A DNA stretch of 64,000 nt, taken from the NCBI GenBank assembly GCA_039545295.1, contig BCIK01000027.1:149781-213780 (forward strand). Direction: 5' to 3'. The notes beneath the pieces are model-generated. The model ran no database searches and was not told the DNA's origin. It saw only the letters and a list, made by a program, of their open reading frames with translations. Shown here piece by piece: positions 1 through 12,122 of the stretch (positions are counted from its first letter, which is position 1; each line of letters begins with the position of its first letter). Both the position numbers and the translations under genes were made by a program. This stretch comes from Udeniomyces pyricola (Eukaryota; Basidiomycota; Tremellomycetes; Cystofilobasidiales; Mrakiaceae).

Positions 1-2803
1 GAGGAGGACGAGCCCACGTTTGAGCTCCCCGCCGACTCGACGCCTGCGACGGGCATGAACACCTTTGATCCCGATCGCGTCGTTCATGCCGATCAGGATC
101 GTTCGATCCTACCTCAAGGCGTGTGGCTGCTGGTCGCTGAGTATTTGACAATGCTCATCGAACTTCTCAGTGACGAATCGGACTGGGAGCTCGTCTCGTT
201 TGTTCTCGTTCACCTCCCGCTTCAGCTCGTCAACCAGCACTTTTTCTGTGGCCCTCGCTCGCGAGAAGCGGTCCAAAACTTGCTCAATAATTTGTGCATC
301 TGGCTTGGACCGGGGGGTTCCCTGCCCATCGGGCGCCATCTCCCCTCGGGACTCAAGAAGACAGACCTTTCCGCCGTTGCGTACCAAACGCTCGACGTGC
401 TTGTGAGCTACCACCGCCAGTTCTCTTCGGCGCAGCACGTCTCGATCGTCAAGGCCTTCCACGCGGGTATCTCGGCCAACGAGACGACCGCCAAAGTCTG
501 CATCCAAGCCCTCACGACAGCCGTTCACGATCTTGGCTCAGCTCTCGCCAAGCATTTGCCAGAAATTCTGACGACACTCTCGGCTCTGCACTCCAACATG
601 GCCATCTCCATTCACACGCTCGAATTCATCTCGGCCGCGTGTCACAACACTTCTCTCTACACCAACTTTACCAACGACCACTTTGAGACTGTTTTTGCTG
701 TCGCCCTCAACATCATCACCACGCACCACGACTCGGTCACTAGCCAGCCCGCATCCAACGAATCCCTCGCCGTCATCTCGGCTTACGTCACCTCGCAACA
801 TCTTCTGCAATTCGCATACGCCGCCATCTACCCTTGGTTCCTTGCCTTGCCCGTCAGGCAGCGCGCGGCATTTGTGCCCTTTATCGTCAGCAAGCTCGTC
901 CAAGCGAAGCGCTCGCCCGACGACGAGGACGAGCGCTCTGAAGTATGCATGGACTTCCTTCATCGGTACACATACTCCAACGCTGACCCCAAGCCGGCTG
1001 CCTCGTTCATGGGTGATCTCGTCATGCCATCGCCGACGGCTGCTTCTGGAGGAGGGGCGGAAGACGAGGATATCGTCACCAAGCACTGGGCTCTCGGCAA
1101 CGCGTTCCTGACCATCCACGCCAACAAGCGCACCGGGTGGGGAAAGATTGAGACGAAGCGACCGTCCGGAACGGTTTCAATGATCCTCAAGCTCGAAAAC
1201 GTACCACTTATCGGGCTTGGTAACGACGAAGCCGATCTTGTCTCGCTCTCGGCCGTTCTCGTTGGAGATGGCAACCCGGAAATCGTCTCAAAATTGGTGC
1301 CGGATCGCGATGGAGATGTTGCTGTGTCAATGAGCGAGGTTAGTCGCTCAACTCTACTATATTCACCTCGTGAGCAGCCGCTGGGTCGATGTTCGCTGAT
1401 GCTGATTCTGGTTGGTCATACGTCAAACTCCCGATTGATGTCTTGTGTAGCCGAGAAGCCGTGAGAATATTGCCGACATCATCAGAGGGACCGGCCCGCC
1501 ATCAACGCCGTCCGTCTCGAATAGGATGGATCGCTCCTCAATGTCGGGCGTCTGGTCGGGTGTGGCCCCATCTCAACGACGCAAAGAGGTTCTCATCGAC
1601 CCGAGCTTCATCGCCCAGCAATACTTTACGTATCCCGAACCGTCCAACTTCCTCCCTCGCCTCGTCATCAATCCGGCCAACATTCGGTCCATCAACAACC
1701 TCGACGAGAACTACTCGGTCATTGACAAGCATGACGTGGGTGTTCTCTATGTCGGCCCTGGCCAGACGACAGCCTCTGAGATCTTTGGCAACGTCGACGG
1801 CTCGCAAAACTACACACGCTTCATCCATGGCCTCGGTCGAGTCGTCAAGCTCAACGGACAAAAAGATATTCCTTTCCTCTACAAGGATGGTATCTTTGGC
1901 GAGTACTCGTACGCTTGGTGGGACGATATCCAGGTGATTTGCTTCCATGTGGCGACATTGATGCCCAACTTGCCCGATTACCCGGCCTTTGACAACAAGA
2001 TGGAGCCCATCGGCAACTCGTTCGTCCGGATCGTCTTCAACGACTCGGGGCGCGATTACGCCTTCGACACCATCAAAACGGGCTTCCTCTATTGCAACAT
2101 CGTTATTTCCCCCCATACCACGGGCACCTCGAGGTCGCATGATGATCCAGACGAGCACAACTTTTTCAAGGTCACTGTCCAGAGGAGGGAAGGACTTCCT
2201 GAGTTTGGACCTGTCGGTCAATTCAAGGTTCGTGTTGGGTTGATTTTGCGTAGTAGCAGTTTGGTGCAGCATCTCTATGGAGATTGACACTGTTCCCACC
2301 CTTGGGATCCCCTCCCCCCCTCCTGCTTCCCGCTTTTTTTTTTTTTAAACCTTGTTCATTCTTCACTCTCATTCATCTTGGTTTGTCGCTGCTAGATCGT
2401 CTCGGCCGCTTCACTTCCGTCGTTCGTCCGCCAATTGACGCTCTATGCGGATCTGATCTCGTCCATCCTCGCCGACGTCAACGGCTCAAAAGAGAACATT
2501 ACGTCGTGGAGACGTCGTCTCAAGCTCATCAACCGGATCCGTGAAAAGTAGGTGTTTCCTCTCCAAGTCTCTGTTAAGGGCGGTACCTCGATGACATGAA
2601 TCCGCTGTTCTAACCACCGCGTTCTCTGGCTACCGGACATCTCCCCTTTGTTTTCTCCTTCCCTTTTCTGATCCTTGCCTTTTTGTAGAGCTGTCCCCGT
2701 CCCCGCCGAAATGGCCGCCGCGGACCTCGCGACGCGACTCAACTTTACCCGCAACATGGAGCCCCCGAAAATATCGTCGACATCCGCTTCGACATCCGTT
2801 TGA
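1..2803 (+). CDS. TSC2: Tuberin-like Rheb GTPase-activating protein, C-terminal part (partial gene)
   Basis: Tuberin activates the GTPase of Rheb and so restrains TORC1. Exons read <1..1338, 1451..2227, 2396..2547 and 2689..2803 (stop TGA), with phase-consistent GT/AG introns. The first exon is open from base 1, so the gene starts left of the window. It encodes a helical tuberin-type domain with WALGNAFLTI-like sequence near its end. Exon 2 carries the Rap/Ran-GAP domain: VGPGQ, the run from NYTRF to HGLGR, a WWDDIQ segment, HVATLMPNLPDY, and IGNSFVRIVFNDSG. The Asn of GNS (codon at 2015-2017) matches the catalytic asparagine thumb of human TSC2 (GNDFVSIVYNDSG). Exon 3 continues with IVSAASLPSFVRQ, like the human KIVSDRNLPFVARQ. 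TSC2 is absent from S. cerevisiae but present in S. pombe and many basidiomycetes. Partner genes (TSC1, Rheb) are not in the window. Confidence 0.93.
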
Positions 2804-4784
2804 AACCTTCCTCCGTCGGTCAAGTCTGGCTTTGTTTAGACCGAATCTTAAAATAACACCAAAAAACGAAAACCTAAAACCTTGAAAAACTCGGTCGTGA
2901 CCTTGCTTGCTGTTTTCATTTGTCTTTCTTTCATCTTTGTTCCTGTTCCTTTCTTGCCCTACCCTGTTTCATCTTCTTTTTTTCTTCCCAAGGGCTCTCG
3001 TTCCTGACCCCACACGCCTCTCACGTTTCGGGATTTCCCTTGTCGTTTGTTCCTTTCTTTTCTCGTATCATCTCTAGTTTCTTCCTTTCCTCTTGGATTC
3101 TTCTTCTCGTCCTTCCTTACCCCTCATCCATCCATTCTTCCTTCCTTCTTTCTCTTTCTTCATTCTATTTTTTTCCTGCCTTTCTTCGTGCATCCCTTCC
3201 ACCGCTCCGACTAACCCGTTGTACCATCCATCATCCGTCTCCAGATTTTCCACCTCTTCTTTACATACACTCACTCCCTTTTTGTCTCTTCTCTTCTCTT
3301 CTCTACATTCCTTCTTTCTTTTCCTTTCCGACGTACTGTTTCGTAATTTTTTTTTTCTTTCGTTCCGATCTCAATCTGATTCATCGTAAGCTAACCTAGC
3401 ACCCCCCCCCCTTCCCCTCTTCCCGATCTTCTTATATATAGTATGTTTCTGCCCACCGTTTAAGACTAATTAGTACTCAGAACTGAGCGCGTTAGTTATC
3501 GGTCGGTGTGGGATTTTGGTTTTCTTTTCTTCTTGCGTTAGGCCGGCAGTATCGTTTCTACAGACGTTGATTGAATCCTTCCTTTTTTTTTTTGCGAAAG
3601 AAGAGATTGTTTCCCTTGATGATGCCATGAAAATGTCTTGCCGCGTCTCGACTCTCGGGTTTCCACTACCGATGGGGGTGGGCGAAGACAACAAAGCGAG
3701 CCGAAACGGAGAAGACGTTCGAGGAAGAAGGAGGAGAAGAAGAAGAAGAAGAAGAAGAAGAAGAAGAAGAAGAAGAAGAAGAAGAAGAAGAAGAAGAAGA
3801 AGAAGCAGAAACAACGGGATCTCTCAACTGTGATTTTCGTTATTTATTTTTTATTTTGACATCGATCGGAGACCACGGTTCCGTTCCGTTCTTTTTTTAT
3901 TTTTCTTTCAACGTACATACGTGTACGTGGGAAACGGTTCGAAGGAGTACTACATAAGCTCTGAGCTTTATGAACTGACGTGACATATCCGAAAGAAGGA
4001 ACACACAATCAATAGAAAGGAATACAAAACGAAGTAATGGTAACCCTAGCCTATAGATATACAAGTACGTGAATTATATCTACCGAGGTTGATCGGTGGT
4101 CTACGCAGATTACCACATCAGAAGAAGTTCCGAGAAAGCTATGGGCGTGAAGGGAGTATGAGGTTAATGGATATGGGTGTGAAGAGTTGACTATACTATA
4201 TAGGACCATGGCCACAGGCGGCCTACCACCAAGGATGAACGGTCGTCATATAAGAACCATACCACACCAAAGTAAAACTTCCTCCAGCAAGTTCGAACCA
4301 ATAATGCGGACAATCAGTGTACTCATACAATCCCTCCAGGCACTCATCACCTGTCCCCAGGAGAGGGCAAGCAGATAAGGACACAGGAGAATTAGTGGGA
4401 AGAAGTCGAGAATTCCCCTGTTCGTCGGCAAGATACATCCCATCTTTACTTGCTACATACCCTTCCGTTCACCACAGACCCCCGATGAAGCCACATTGTC
4501 AAGTGTTCCGTCCATCCCAACTGTTCGTCCAATGAACAGATGCTGTCTGTCGATTCGGGTTAGTCGAATGGCCTGGTCAAGGTTGTATTCCCTTCCCAGC
4601 ACAAAGTCAGTCTAGTCCTATCCGTTTCCATGTCCCCAACCAACTGATAATTTCAGACATCCTCTTTCCTGCATGTACACAGCAAGGTTGGTTCGGTTCT
4701 TTCTTCATTGGGGTTTTTTTTTTTGGTTTGTGGGTGTCCCATGTCATAAAACAGACTCTCAAAGTAAAGTGAGAGGCGAGTAGC
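2804..4784. other. Convergent intergenic region TSC2 / RPL36
   Basis: No gene is supported. The first 600 bases after the TSC2 stop are strongly pyrimidine-rich on the + strand and give only low-complexity open frames. A GAA trinucleotide tract lies at 3736-3805. The rest (about 3840-4780) is AT-richer with short unrelated frames. It probably holds the 3' untranslated regions of two convergent genes, but its length (about 2 kb) is large for this window. Confidence 0.6.
3736..3805 (+). repeat. GAA trinucleotide microsatellite (about 23 units)
   Basis: An uninterrupted run of GAA/AGA units covers about 70 bases, flanked by purine-rich sequence. All-purine strands of this kind can form triplex DNA. 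The open frames through it encode only poly-Arg, poly-Lys or (reverse) poly-Leu and are artefacts. Confidence 0.95.
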
Positions 4785-5871
4785 TTAGTGACCGGCCCTT
4801 CGGGACTCCTGGATGACGTTGGCGAGCTCCTCGAGCTTGCGCTTGGATCGGAGGAGAGTACCGAGCTGTCAAGTTTATGGCCCGAGGTGAAAGGTTCGCG
4901 TTTGAAGGGAAGAGAGGAGAGGAGTGGAAAGCGATGGATGATGGCGAGAGCAAGGACAGGGCAGAAAGAAAGAGCAGGTGGATATGAAGGACGAGGTAGA
5001 GAAGTAGGTGGGACAAAGATGGTTGGTGTAGCAGAACGAGATGTCGGACGAAGGGGGAATTGATAGGATGATAGATGCAGTATACGGTTCAAGGCATCAA
5101 TGAAGAGAGGAAGAGACAAGGCAAAACGGGGTGATAGATCAGTCTTCTGAATCAACACACACGGAGCGCATTGGTGCCCTGTTACACTGGGCAAAATCAC
5201 GCATACACGCGTAATTTTGGAAGAGATACAGCGCGAGCGCATATACAGCCCTCGCAAGTCGAGGGAAGGAGGAGGTAAGGATGGAAAAAGGGAAACCCAC
5301 CCTCTTCTTGGTCAGCTTTCGGGCCTTCTTGTCCTTGCTGTTTCGGAGGAGTTCCATGACCCTCTTCTCGTAAGGAGAGAAGCCAGCAACCTGATTTGGG
5401 CAAGGAAAAGGGAAAGGAAGGGGGAAGAAGGAAAGTAGCGAGAGGGCGAACGGATGGACAAAAAAACCGAAGGTCAGTTTCGGTTTCGTTCGTCGGCCTA
5501 GGTGGGGTGTAGGTAGGTCTATGATATCCCGTCCCCCCTTCGTTTTCTCTCATTCGTGTTTGACATGTCATGACAGACCCAGTGTGAGATGTCGAATTCG
5601 CGATAGGCGGTAGAAACGAGGGGGAGGAAGGGATGGCCAAAGGGGGGTGGAGAGGGGGGGAGAGGCAAGGCGAAGGGGGGAGGGGAGAGGGGAAGAGAAA
5701 AGGGACGACAACGAGGGATAGCGAACTGACCTCCCGGATGACGCTCCTGACGACCTGGGTCTTGTGGGAAGCGTTGCCCTTCCTCTGGGAGGGCTTAACG
5801 ACCTTGGGGATGGAGGTAACCTTCCTGCCGGCGTTGAGTCCGTATCGGATTCCAGTCTTCTCGGGGGCCAT
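4785..5871 (-). CDS. RPL36: 60S ribosomal protein eL36
   Basis: Structural protein of the large ribosomal subunit, 103 residues against about 100-105 in the family. Three exons: 5871..5731, 5390..5301 and 4865..4785 (stop TAA). Exon 1 gives [17 protein letters not shown], then [12 protein letters not shown] and the VVRSVIRE helix. Exon 2 gives [20 protein letters not shown] and the basic [10 protein letters not shown]. Exon 3 gives [19 protein letters not shown] and ends RRAGH. Exon lengths (141, 90, 81) are multiples of three. The two introns (340 and 435 nt) are long for this region; introns in ribosomal protein genes often matter for expression, but I see no clear box C/D pair in them. An AG six bases upstream of the ATG could be the acceptor of a 5' leader intron (unproven). 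Confidence 0.97.
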
Positions 5872-8800
5872 GTTTGCTGAAGGGGGGATCTTGAGGAGGG
5901 GAGGAGAGGGGAAGGAGGCGAAGGGAAGAGCTGGCGAGCGAGACTGAAAGCCGCCAGCCCAACGCGCCGGGCAGATTCTCAGTTCTCGACCCTGGCGGAG
6001 TCCAGCCCAAGGCTGTGCAACATCCAACGTCAAAGGCCATCATATCGATCAACAGCCCTCATGATCATCATCTTGCTTCGACGTCCGAACCCCATCTCTT
6101 GCATCCATGCATGACTGACCGCCCCATGCCTCTAATGGTATCACTCATCATCAACATATGTCCACACCTCATTCATCACTCATCTATGTACATGACTATC
6201 TCATCCACTCTGCCTAACGCAACATGCTTCATTCGCCGAGTCCAACTACTACATGCAGTCCATCCACCTAGCCTCCTCATCAGCAGCAGTACTGCTGCAC
6301 GTCGTACGCCGCGCTCGCTGGCCGGCCTTGGCATAGCGTACGTGCTGTAATTCTCCCTCAGTATACTGATGATCGACACCGGCACGTAGTCCAAGAGGGT
6401 ATGTCCCAACATGAGCCGACAACGTCTGATCTTTCGACGGTGATTGATATAGATATATAATATATATCCGGTGACGTTCAAATTCGCGCTATGACTCTTG
6501 CTCTCATTGTATGATTAATGGCGGAGCGTGGACAGTACCATTATACGATAAACACATAGAAGAGCCTCATCTACATGGACACAAGATCAGGCAACTTCCA
6601 GGCACGGTGGTGGTACCTGACGACTGGCACCATACGCAAATGTACGAATGCGGTCAGGAACGATCATTCACCGGTTAGGGACAGGTTGAGGAGGATTGGT
6701 GATCGAGGAGAAGCGCGAGTCCGGATTGAGGCGGTGGCGCTCGAGTCGAACAGACACAGGAAGGTCGTGCGTGCCCTCCGCGCTCCGCCAGCTCCGCCTT
6801 CCGCGAGCTTCGACATTCGCAGACGCCGCTACCTAAACTCTTGCATGTAGACCAAGCACGTTGAACGCCATGATATAGATATGGCAACATGGCCTTCCGG
6901 ATGGTATCGCCACAAGTCTCCTGGAGACTGTAGTCAATCATCAACTGTAAACCGAGGAGCTGGAAGAAGTGAGCGTCCGGCGTTTGAACGTGAGCTATTT
7001 AACGATGCATCATGACGAAAACGTCGAACGTCGAACAATGGCCGACTCGAAAAGGAAAAAGAGCTTGGGCGAGAGTTTCAGCTGCTAAATGATTCCTTAG
7101 TCGACATTCTCTGCATCTCAGTCAACCTCAGATCTCAGATCTCAGACCTCACCATATAGCTCCTCAAGCTTCAGTTGAGAACATGGCTCTTCTACACACA
7201 TAGGTTGATCATATATAAACTACCTTGGGCAATTCATCTCACATCGCGGATCAATTACGACGGGCGAGTGCATCATGCTGGCATACTCAGGCAAATTAAG
7301 ACACGAGAATTGGTGTTCGATTTTTGACTCTTCCGGCGGCCTATAAGTACGCACGCGCACAACACATACATGTATGCACGTACAGACCAGCGCAAGCACG
7401 AAAGGCCTGAGCGCTCGAACTGGTGAGATCTGCTGGAGCTGTTCGAATTCCTTGCAGTCGCGCTGCTGGCTTCATATGAATCGGCCTACCGATTATATCA
7501 AGCTTGTGAGAACTCGATCAAGCTCGATTTCGGCTTCTTAAGGTCTGGAATTTGAAAGACGACCGGCGAAACCTCAGCCCTCTTCAGCAAGCGAGACATA
7601 TATCCTATATGCATATATGATACAACACGATCACATTCTGTACATCGGTTGGGCTGTGTTCGTTTGAACTGACCCCAATTGAGGCTTGAGGTCACATAAC
7701 GTTAACGTTGGCACTTGGCAATCGACAGTCATGAATCGTTTGCGACACGGCCGGTTTGGGACGGGTAGGCCTTAGTCGCTCGGGCGCTTGGGCTTTCGTC
7801 TAATTGTTTCAAAGCTTGGAGAGAAAATGACCGTAATGATTAAATGATCAGCTGAGTCATGAGTTAGTATTCAACATGAATCTTCGATGGCCGAAGTCAC
7901 AGCGTCAGTAGTACTATATTCAACCCATAACTAGGTGGATTGCACCGGACGTCGAATCAGACTTGATCTAGATACGTATGAACTCGTTAAAAGTCGAACC
8001 TCGAGACACAATCGATCAGATTCAAGCCAAGATTACATATATATCATGCACGATGCAGCAAAGTTTGTCCATATATAAGGCACACGTCTTATTCTTGTTT
8101 CTTTTTGCATAGCGAACACCGACAGAGCTCGTTCGGTTGCTCGTCGCGCTCGTCCCCGGGATAGATATTACATAGTCGTGCATCCGGATCTGGTGGGACG
8201 ACAGCGCAAAGACCAGAGAACGCAGAGCGATGGCATGATGGTACGCGGATTTGTGAATAACGATTAACGATTAATGAGAGCTTGACGATCGCCCGATCGA
8301 GACGACGTGGGAAGGTTCCTAGGACAAGGTCCAATCCCGAGCGAGTGGAACGTTTCGAGCAAGGGCGCGCAGCAACGTCTCACCTTTGAATCTCTCGACG
8401 TTGCGAAACTTCCTCGATCCTTTGATTCTTAACTTGTCTTGCCGCCTTCAGTCCTGGACCCACTGTGAACACCAACAACCATCACTCCTGCCCTGTACCT
8501 CTCCCCTCAATCTATCACTGTCCTTTGACCCCATCTCACCTTCCTTCGCATCACTTGACGTCTTCCTCGCCTCTCTTCGCCTCGTTCGACTAGTTCACCA
8601 AATTCGGCATTTTCCCTCTTCTTAATCCGACTGCTTCCTGCTTCCGCCTGCCGCCACTCCTTTTGACACCCACGCTACCGTACTAGCCAACTTTGACCGA
8701 TTCGAGCGCGTGAGTCCTTTTGGTTTCTTTGTAGTCAGAGGCTTAGGCTGGCGAGGAAGTATCAAGCAGGATGTCTGGAGGTCATATGAAGTTGGGCGGA

Positions 8801-9873
8801 TGATCGGGTTAGATCGATACAAGCGTGGCGGCGTGTTCTGAGACGGGATCGGCAGAGAGCTGGGTCGTGTCATCGATGCTTAACGCTTCGTCGCTGGTCA
8901 TCGGCCGCCTCGTGTTTGTGTGTGGGCTATTGTCCATGCCTGTCCGGCTGGTGGGCGATGGTCGATGATTTAGTCGCGCACACGTACACACCAACATAGA
9001 CATCCCCCTGTCACACAAAGCACCCGAGAACGATCGACTGTCGAGCGGGCAGGGATGCAGATAGATAGCCTAGCTGGCCACGCACGCTCCAGAGCTTTTA
9101 GGTGCTAAGTGTGCACAGCCGTCCGCGGCGTGGACCGCGTTTGACTGAATCCTTCTGTCCTCTCTCCTTCCAACTCGTCTGGTGGGCTCAAGGGATACTA
9201 TCGTAGATGAGGCTACTGCTGACATATTTTCTTGCATCCACGCCTACTCCCTCTGTTTGTCGCCTCGATGGATTGGTGGACATCCGCTCAGCCCGCCTGA
9301 CCTCACCCTTCCCGATCGAATCCCACGTTCCTTCCCGTTCCAGCTCCTCGCCACACTAATCATCTATCCACGCGAGCTTGGCCTTCCCTCTGTCTCTCTC
9401 CTCCGCCTCCGATCGGTACCCTCGGCTCTCCTCGGCACTTTCTTTTTCCATCGGATTCCCTCTCACAAACCTCCTCTCAACGTGCTTTTTTTCTCCCCCG
9501 CCCGCCCTCGGTCTCTCTCACGGCAAATCTCCGTCTGCATCCTCGTCTTTCTTTCCGAGCGCCTCACTGCCACCTTTCCCTCCTATTTTCAACGGCCGTC
9601 GGCAACGAATCCTTTCTTTTCATCCGTTTCGCCTCGACCATATTTACTCGTAAGTTCAACGATCCATCTTCTTTCCGCTGACTTAACCGTCGCCTCGCCT
9701 CGCCCAGAACACCAACCGCCTTCATCCATCCCTAGGCCCCAAGCGTTCCTGATCAATTTAACCTCTTCTCTGTCATACACCGACGATTACGACGACGACA
9801 AAAAACATCGGACCGGCCTCCAGCTTTCTCTTGACCACTCCTGCCTAATTCATCCTCTCGCCACTCCTTTGGA
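5872..9873. other. Gene-poor, AT-richer block between RPL36 and the kinase gene
   Basis: About 4 kb without a gene I can support. The left part should hold the RPL36 promoter, and the right part (about 8400-9870) is a pyrimidine-rich leader or promoter for the kinase. Roughly 6000-8350 is visibly AT-richer than the coding DNA, with tata/atat runs (for example 6450-6470, 7205-7220, 8030-8080) and very few long frames. I looked for tRNA B-box-like sequence (GGTTCGAnTCC) on both strands and found none with a convincing clover-leaf. A short direct repeat of an 8-mer (ctcagatc) lies near 7131-7150. Nothing resembling a transposase or reverse transcriptase is visible. Confidence 0.6.
9650..9707 (+). 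other. Possible 5' leader intron of the kinase gene
   Basis: A 58-base segment begins gtaagt and ends cgcccag, with a ctgac/ttaac branch-like sequence about 25-30 bases before the acceptor. It lies about 170 bases upstream of the kinase ATG. No reading frame supports it, so this is inference from splice signals only. Confidence 0.3.
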
Positions 9874-12122
9874 ATGTCTCCCTCTACGCCTCCCCATATT
9901 CTTCCGTGTCGCAACCTCGTCGGATTGAGGCTTGACTCGGACCGACTGGAATTCGTGTCGGTTCTAGGCGAAGGTGCTTACGGAGTCGTCTACCGAGCGC
10001 TCGACCTATCCTCGGATCCGCGTCAACCAGTTTACTATGGTGAGCTCTTCTCGTCTCTCTCTTTCTCTTGCCCTCTCTATCGAACTATGGGCTCTAGCAG
10101 CAGGGTACACGAGGACAAGGCTGTCGTGTAGCAAGGGGGGTTGAGTCGGAGGATTTCTGCTTTGCGGAGTCGCGTCCCGCCTGTGGTGGCGGTTGTCCTC
10201 GGATCGTTGTTCCCTTTGAGGGAGCAAATAGGTTCTTTGTTTGGTTTATCATCACACACCCAAGCAATTTGACTCCTTTTTGTTCCTTCTTCTCGGAATC
10301 TAACATTTAATTATTTTTCTTGATCTTTCTGTTTTCATTCATGTCACGTCCTTTTCGCCGATCACCGATTGTCTTTGTTCGCCTCGTCCAGCCGTCAAAG
10401 TTCTGTCCAACGTAGCTCTGTCTCCTCGTCAACGTAAATTTCAACAACGCGAGCACACCCTTCACACGCTTCTCTCTCCCCATCCGTCCGTCCTTACTCT
10501 CCACAAGACCCTCATCACCCCGACACACACCTTCCTCGTCATGGATCTCCTCCCGTCGGGCGATCTGTTCTCGCTCATCACCGATGGCCAGGCGTACGTC
10601 GGCCGTGATGACCTCGTCTCGAGCGTCTTTGACCAACTCTGTGCGGGCGTCGAATGGGCCCATGAGATTGGCATCTACCATCGGGACCTGAAGCCAGAAA
10701 ACTTGTTCTGCGATGGGATCGAGCGCGTCGTCCTGGGAGATTGGGGTTTGGCCACTACGGAGAAGCGCAGCTCCTCGTTTGGCTGTGGTAGCACGTTCTA
10801 CTTGTCCCCAGGTAAGTGATCTGTACTGTTTCTGTTTGACACTATCTGTCCTTGCGACTAGGTCCTGTGTCTACAATTGATTGACGATCTTGTACTCGCT
10901 TCCTATCATTTCTCTGCCCCCGTGTTTTTTTGTTTTTTTTTTTAATCCAGAATGCCACAATCTCAACCCCCATCCGACGGCTACCTACTCCCCACAGAAG
11001 AACGACGTTTGGTCCTTGGGCATCATCCTCATCAACCTCTGTTGCCAGCGTAATCCTTGGAAAGTCGCCAGTTCAACCGACCCCACGTTTGCGGCCTACC
11101 TCGCGAACCCTATGAGATTCCTCCAAGAGATTCTCCCTTTGACGGACGAAGCGATGGCAGTCCTGACGCGATGCCTTGACGTTGACGAAAGCCGACGGTG
11201 CACGGTTGGCGAGCTGAGGAAGCTTGCTTCGGGTGTCAGGCGATGGAGCACGAGCGAGGAGGAGAGACTTGAGCAGCTCGCTCTCAAGGAACAAGAAGCT
11301 CGACGCCTGGCTAAAGTCGAATCGGAAGCGAGGAGAGAAGCCGAGTGGAGATACCGACAGTCGTTTTCCCACGGCCGGCAGCAGCAACAACATCACCCGT
11401 ATTCCCAGCAGCCATTACCCCACACTTTCCTTGGCTCCGTCGGTAGTCGTCCGCCTCGCAACTCTCGTACCTTCCTTCCGAGTCAGCTTCTCATTCCACC
11501 GTTTGAACCCCACATGTCCCCTCCCCGACCACCTCGCATGTCGCACGCTCGGGTTCGTCACTCCAGTACAACGGCGCCTTCGATGCCGGCCCCTTCAACG
11601 ATGCTTCCTCCCGTTCCTCCTCTCCAATCCACGGCCTACTTGTCCCACGAGCCTACCGAGTTTTCCCCTTCGCCCTCGTCGTGGTCATCGTCGAGCTCCT
11701 CCTCAGATTCGAGGTCATCGACCCTCATGCCCGCTACGCCATGTACGCCCTCGCATATGCCCGAATCCTTTATTCCCCAAACCACAACTCCCTCCCGTAC
11801 CCCTCATCCCTATGCTACCACCACCGGTCGTCATGTCGTCCTCAACGATGAAACCGATCAACTCGACTTTTCGTGCTTCTCGGTGTCTTCGTGTTCGTGG
11901 TCGTCGGCTTGTTCGGATCCCACTCCACCTACACCGGAACGTCGACCCTCTATCGATTCCCATCGACCTTCTCTGACGGCGTTCTTTACCGGCTCAACAT
12001 CGACGACGACTCCCACTTCTCCCTCGGATCTACCCCCTCTTGCGAGCGTTAAGAATCGGAAACCAAGGGGTTGGAAAGCCGTCTCAGCATCGCTCGTGGA
12101 TGTCTTCGGATCGCGCGCCTAA
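9874..12122 (+). CDS. Ran1/Pat1-Sks1-like serine/threonine protein kinase
   Basis: A 585-residue kinase of the fungal Ran1/Sks1/Vhs1 group, regulators of meiosis entry or nutrient signalling in other fungi. Exons: 9874..10039, 10392..10811 and 10951..12122. The kinase domain opens with the glycine loop LGEGAYGVVY (residues 31-40) and AVKV with Lys58. The catalytic loop is HRDLKPEN (Asp154). The activation segment reads GDWGLATTEK, then GCGSTFYLSPECH as in Ran1 relatives, and NDVWSLGIILINL follows. The usual DFG is DWG (residues 172-174). Past about residue 310 there is a charged, probably coiled stretch rich in E, Q and R, then a Ser/Pro/Thr-rich disordered tail to the stop. Substrates cannot be read from sequence. 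The long pyrimidine-rich leader suggests an extended 5' UTR. Confidence 0.9.

Noticed and set aside
2920..3399. 159-codon + frame downstream of TSC2
   Set aside because: Low-complexity Phe/Ser/Leu sequence from a pyrimidine-rich 3' flank, with no domain or splice support.
3470..3859. Open frames with poly-Leu, poly-Arg or poly-Lys
   Set aside because: They come entirely from the GAA microsatellite read in three frames.
5197..6033. 278-codon minus-strand frame covering RPL36 exons 1 and 2
   Set aside because: It reads through both RPL36 introns; the eL36 sequence needs the splices described.
7375..7475. tRNA-like gttcgaatt sequence
   Set aside because: The stem positions around it do not pair into a T arm and no A box or acceptor stem was found.
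9182..9928. 248-codon frame upstream of and overlapping the kinase start
   Set aside because: It is in another frame, has biased composition from pyrimidine-rich leader DNA, and overlaps the well-supported kinase start.
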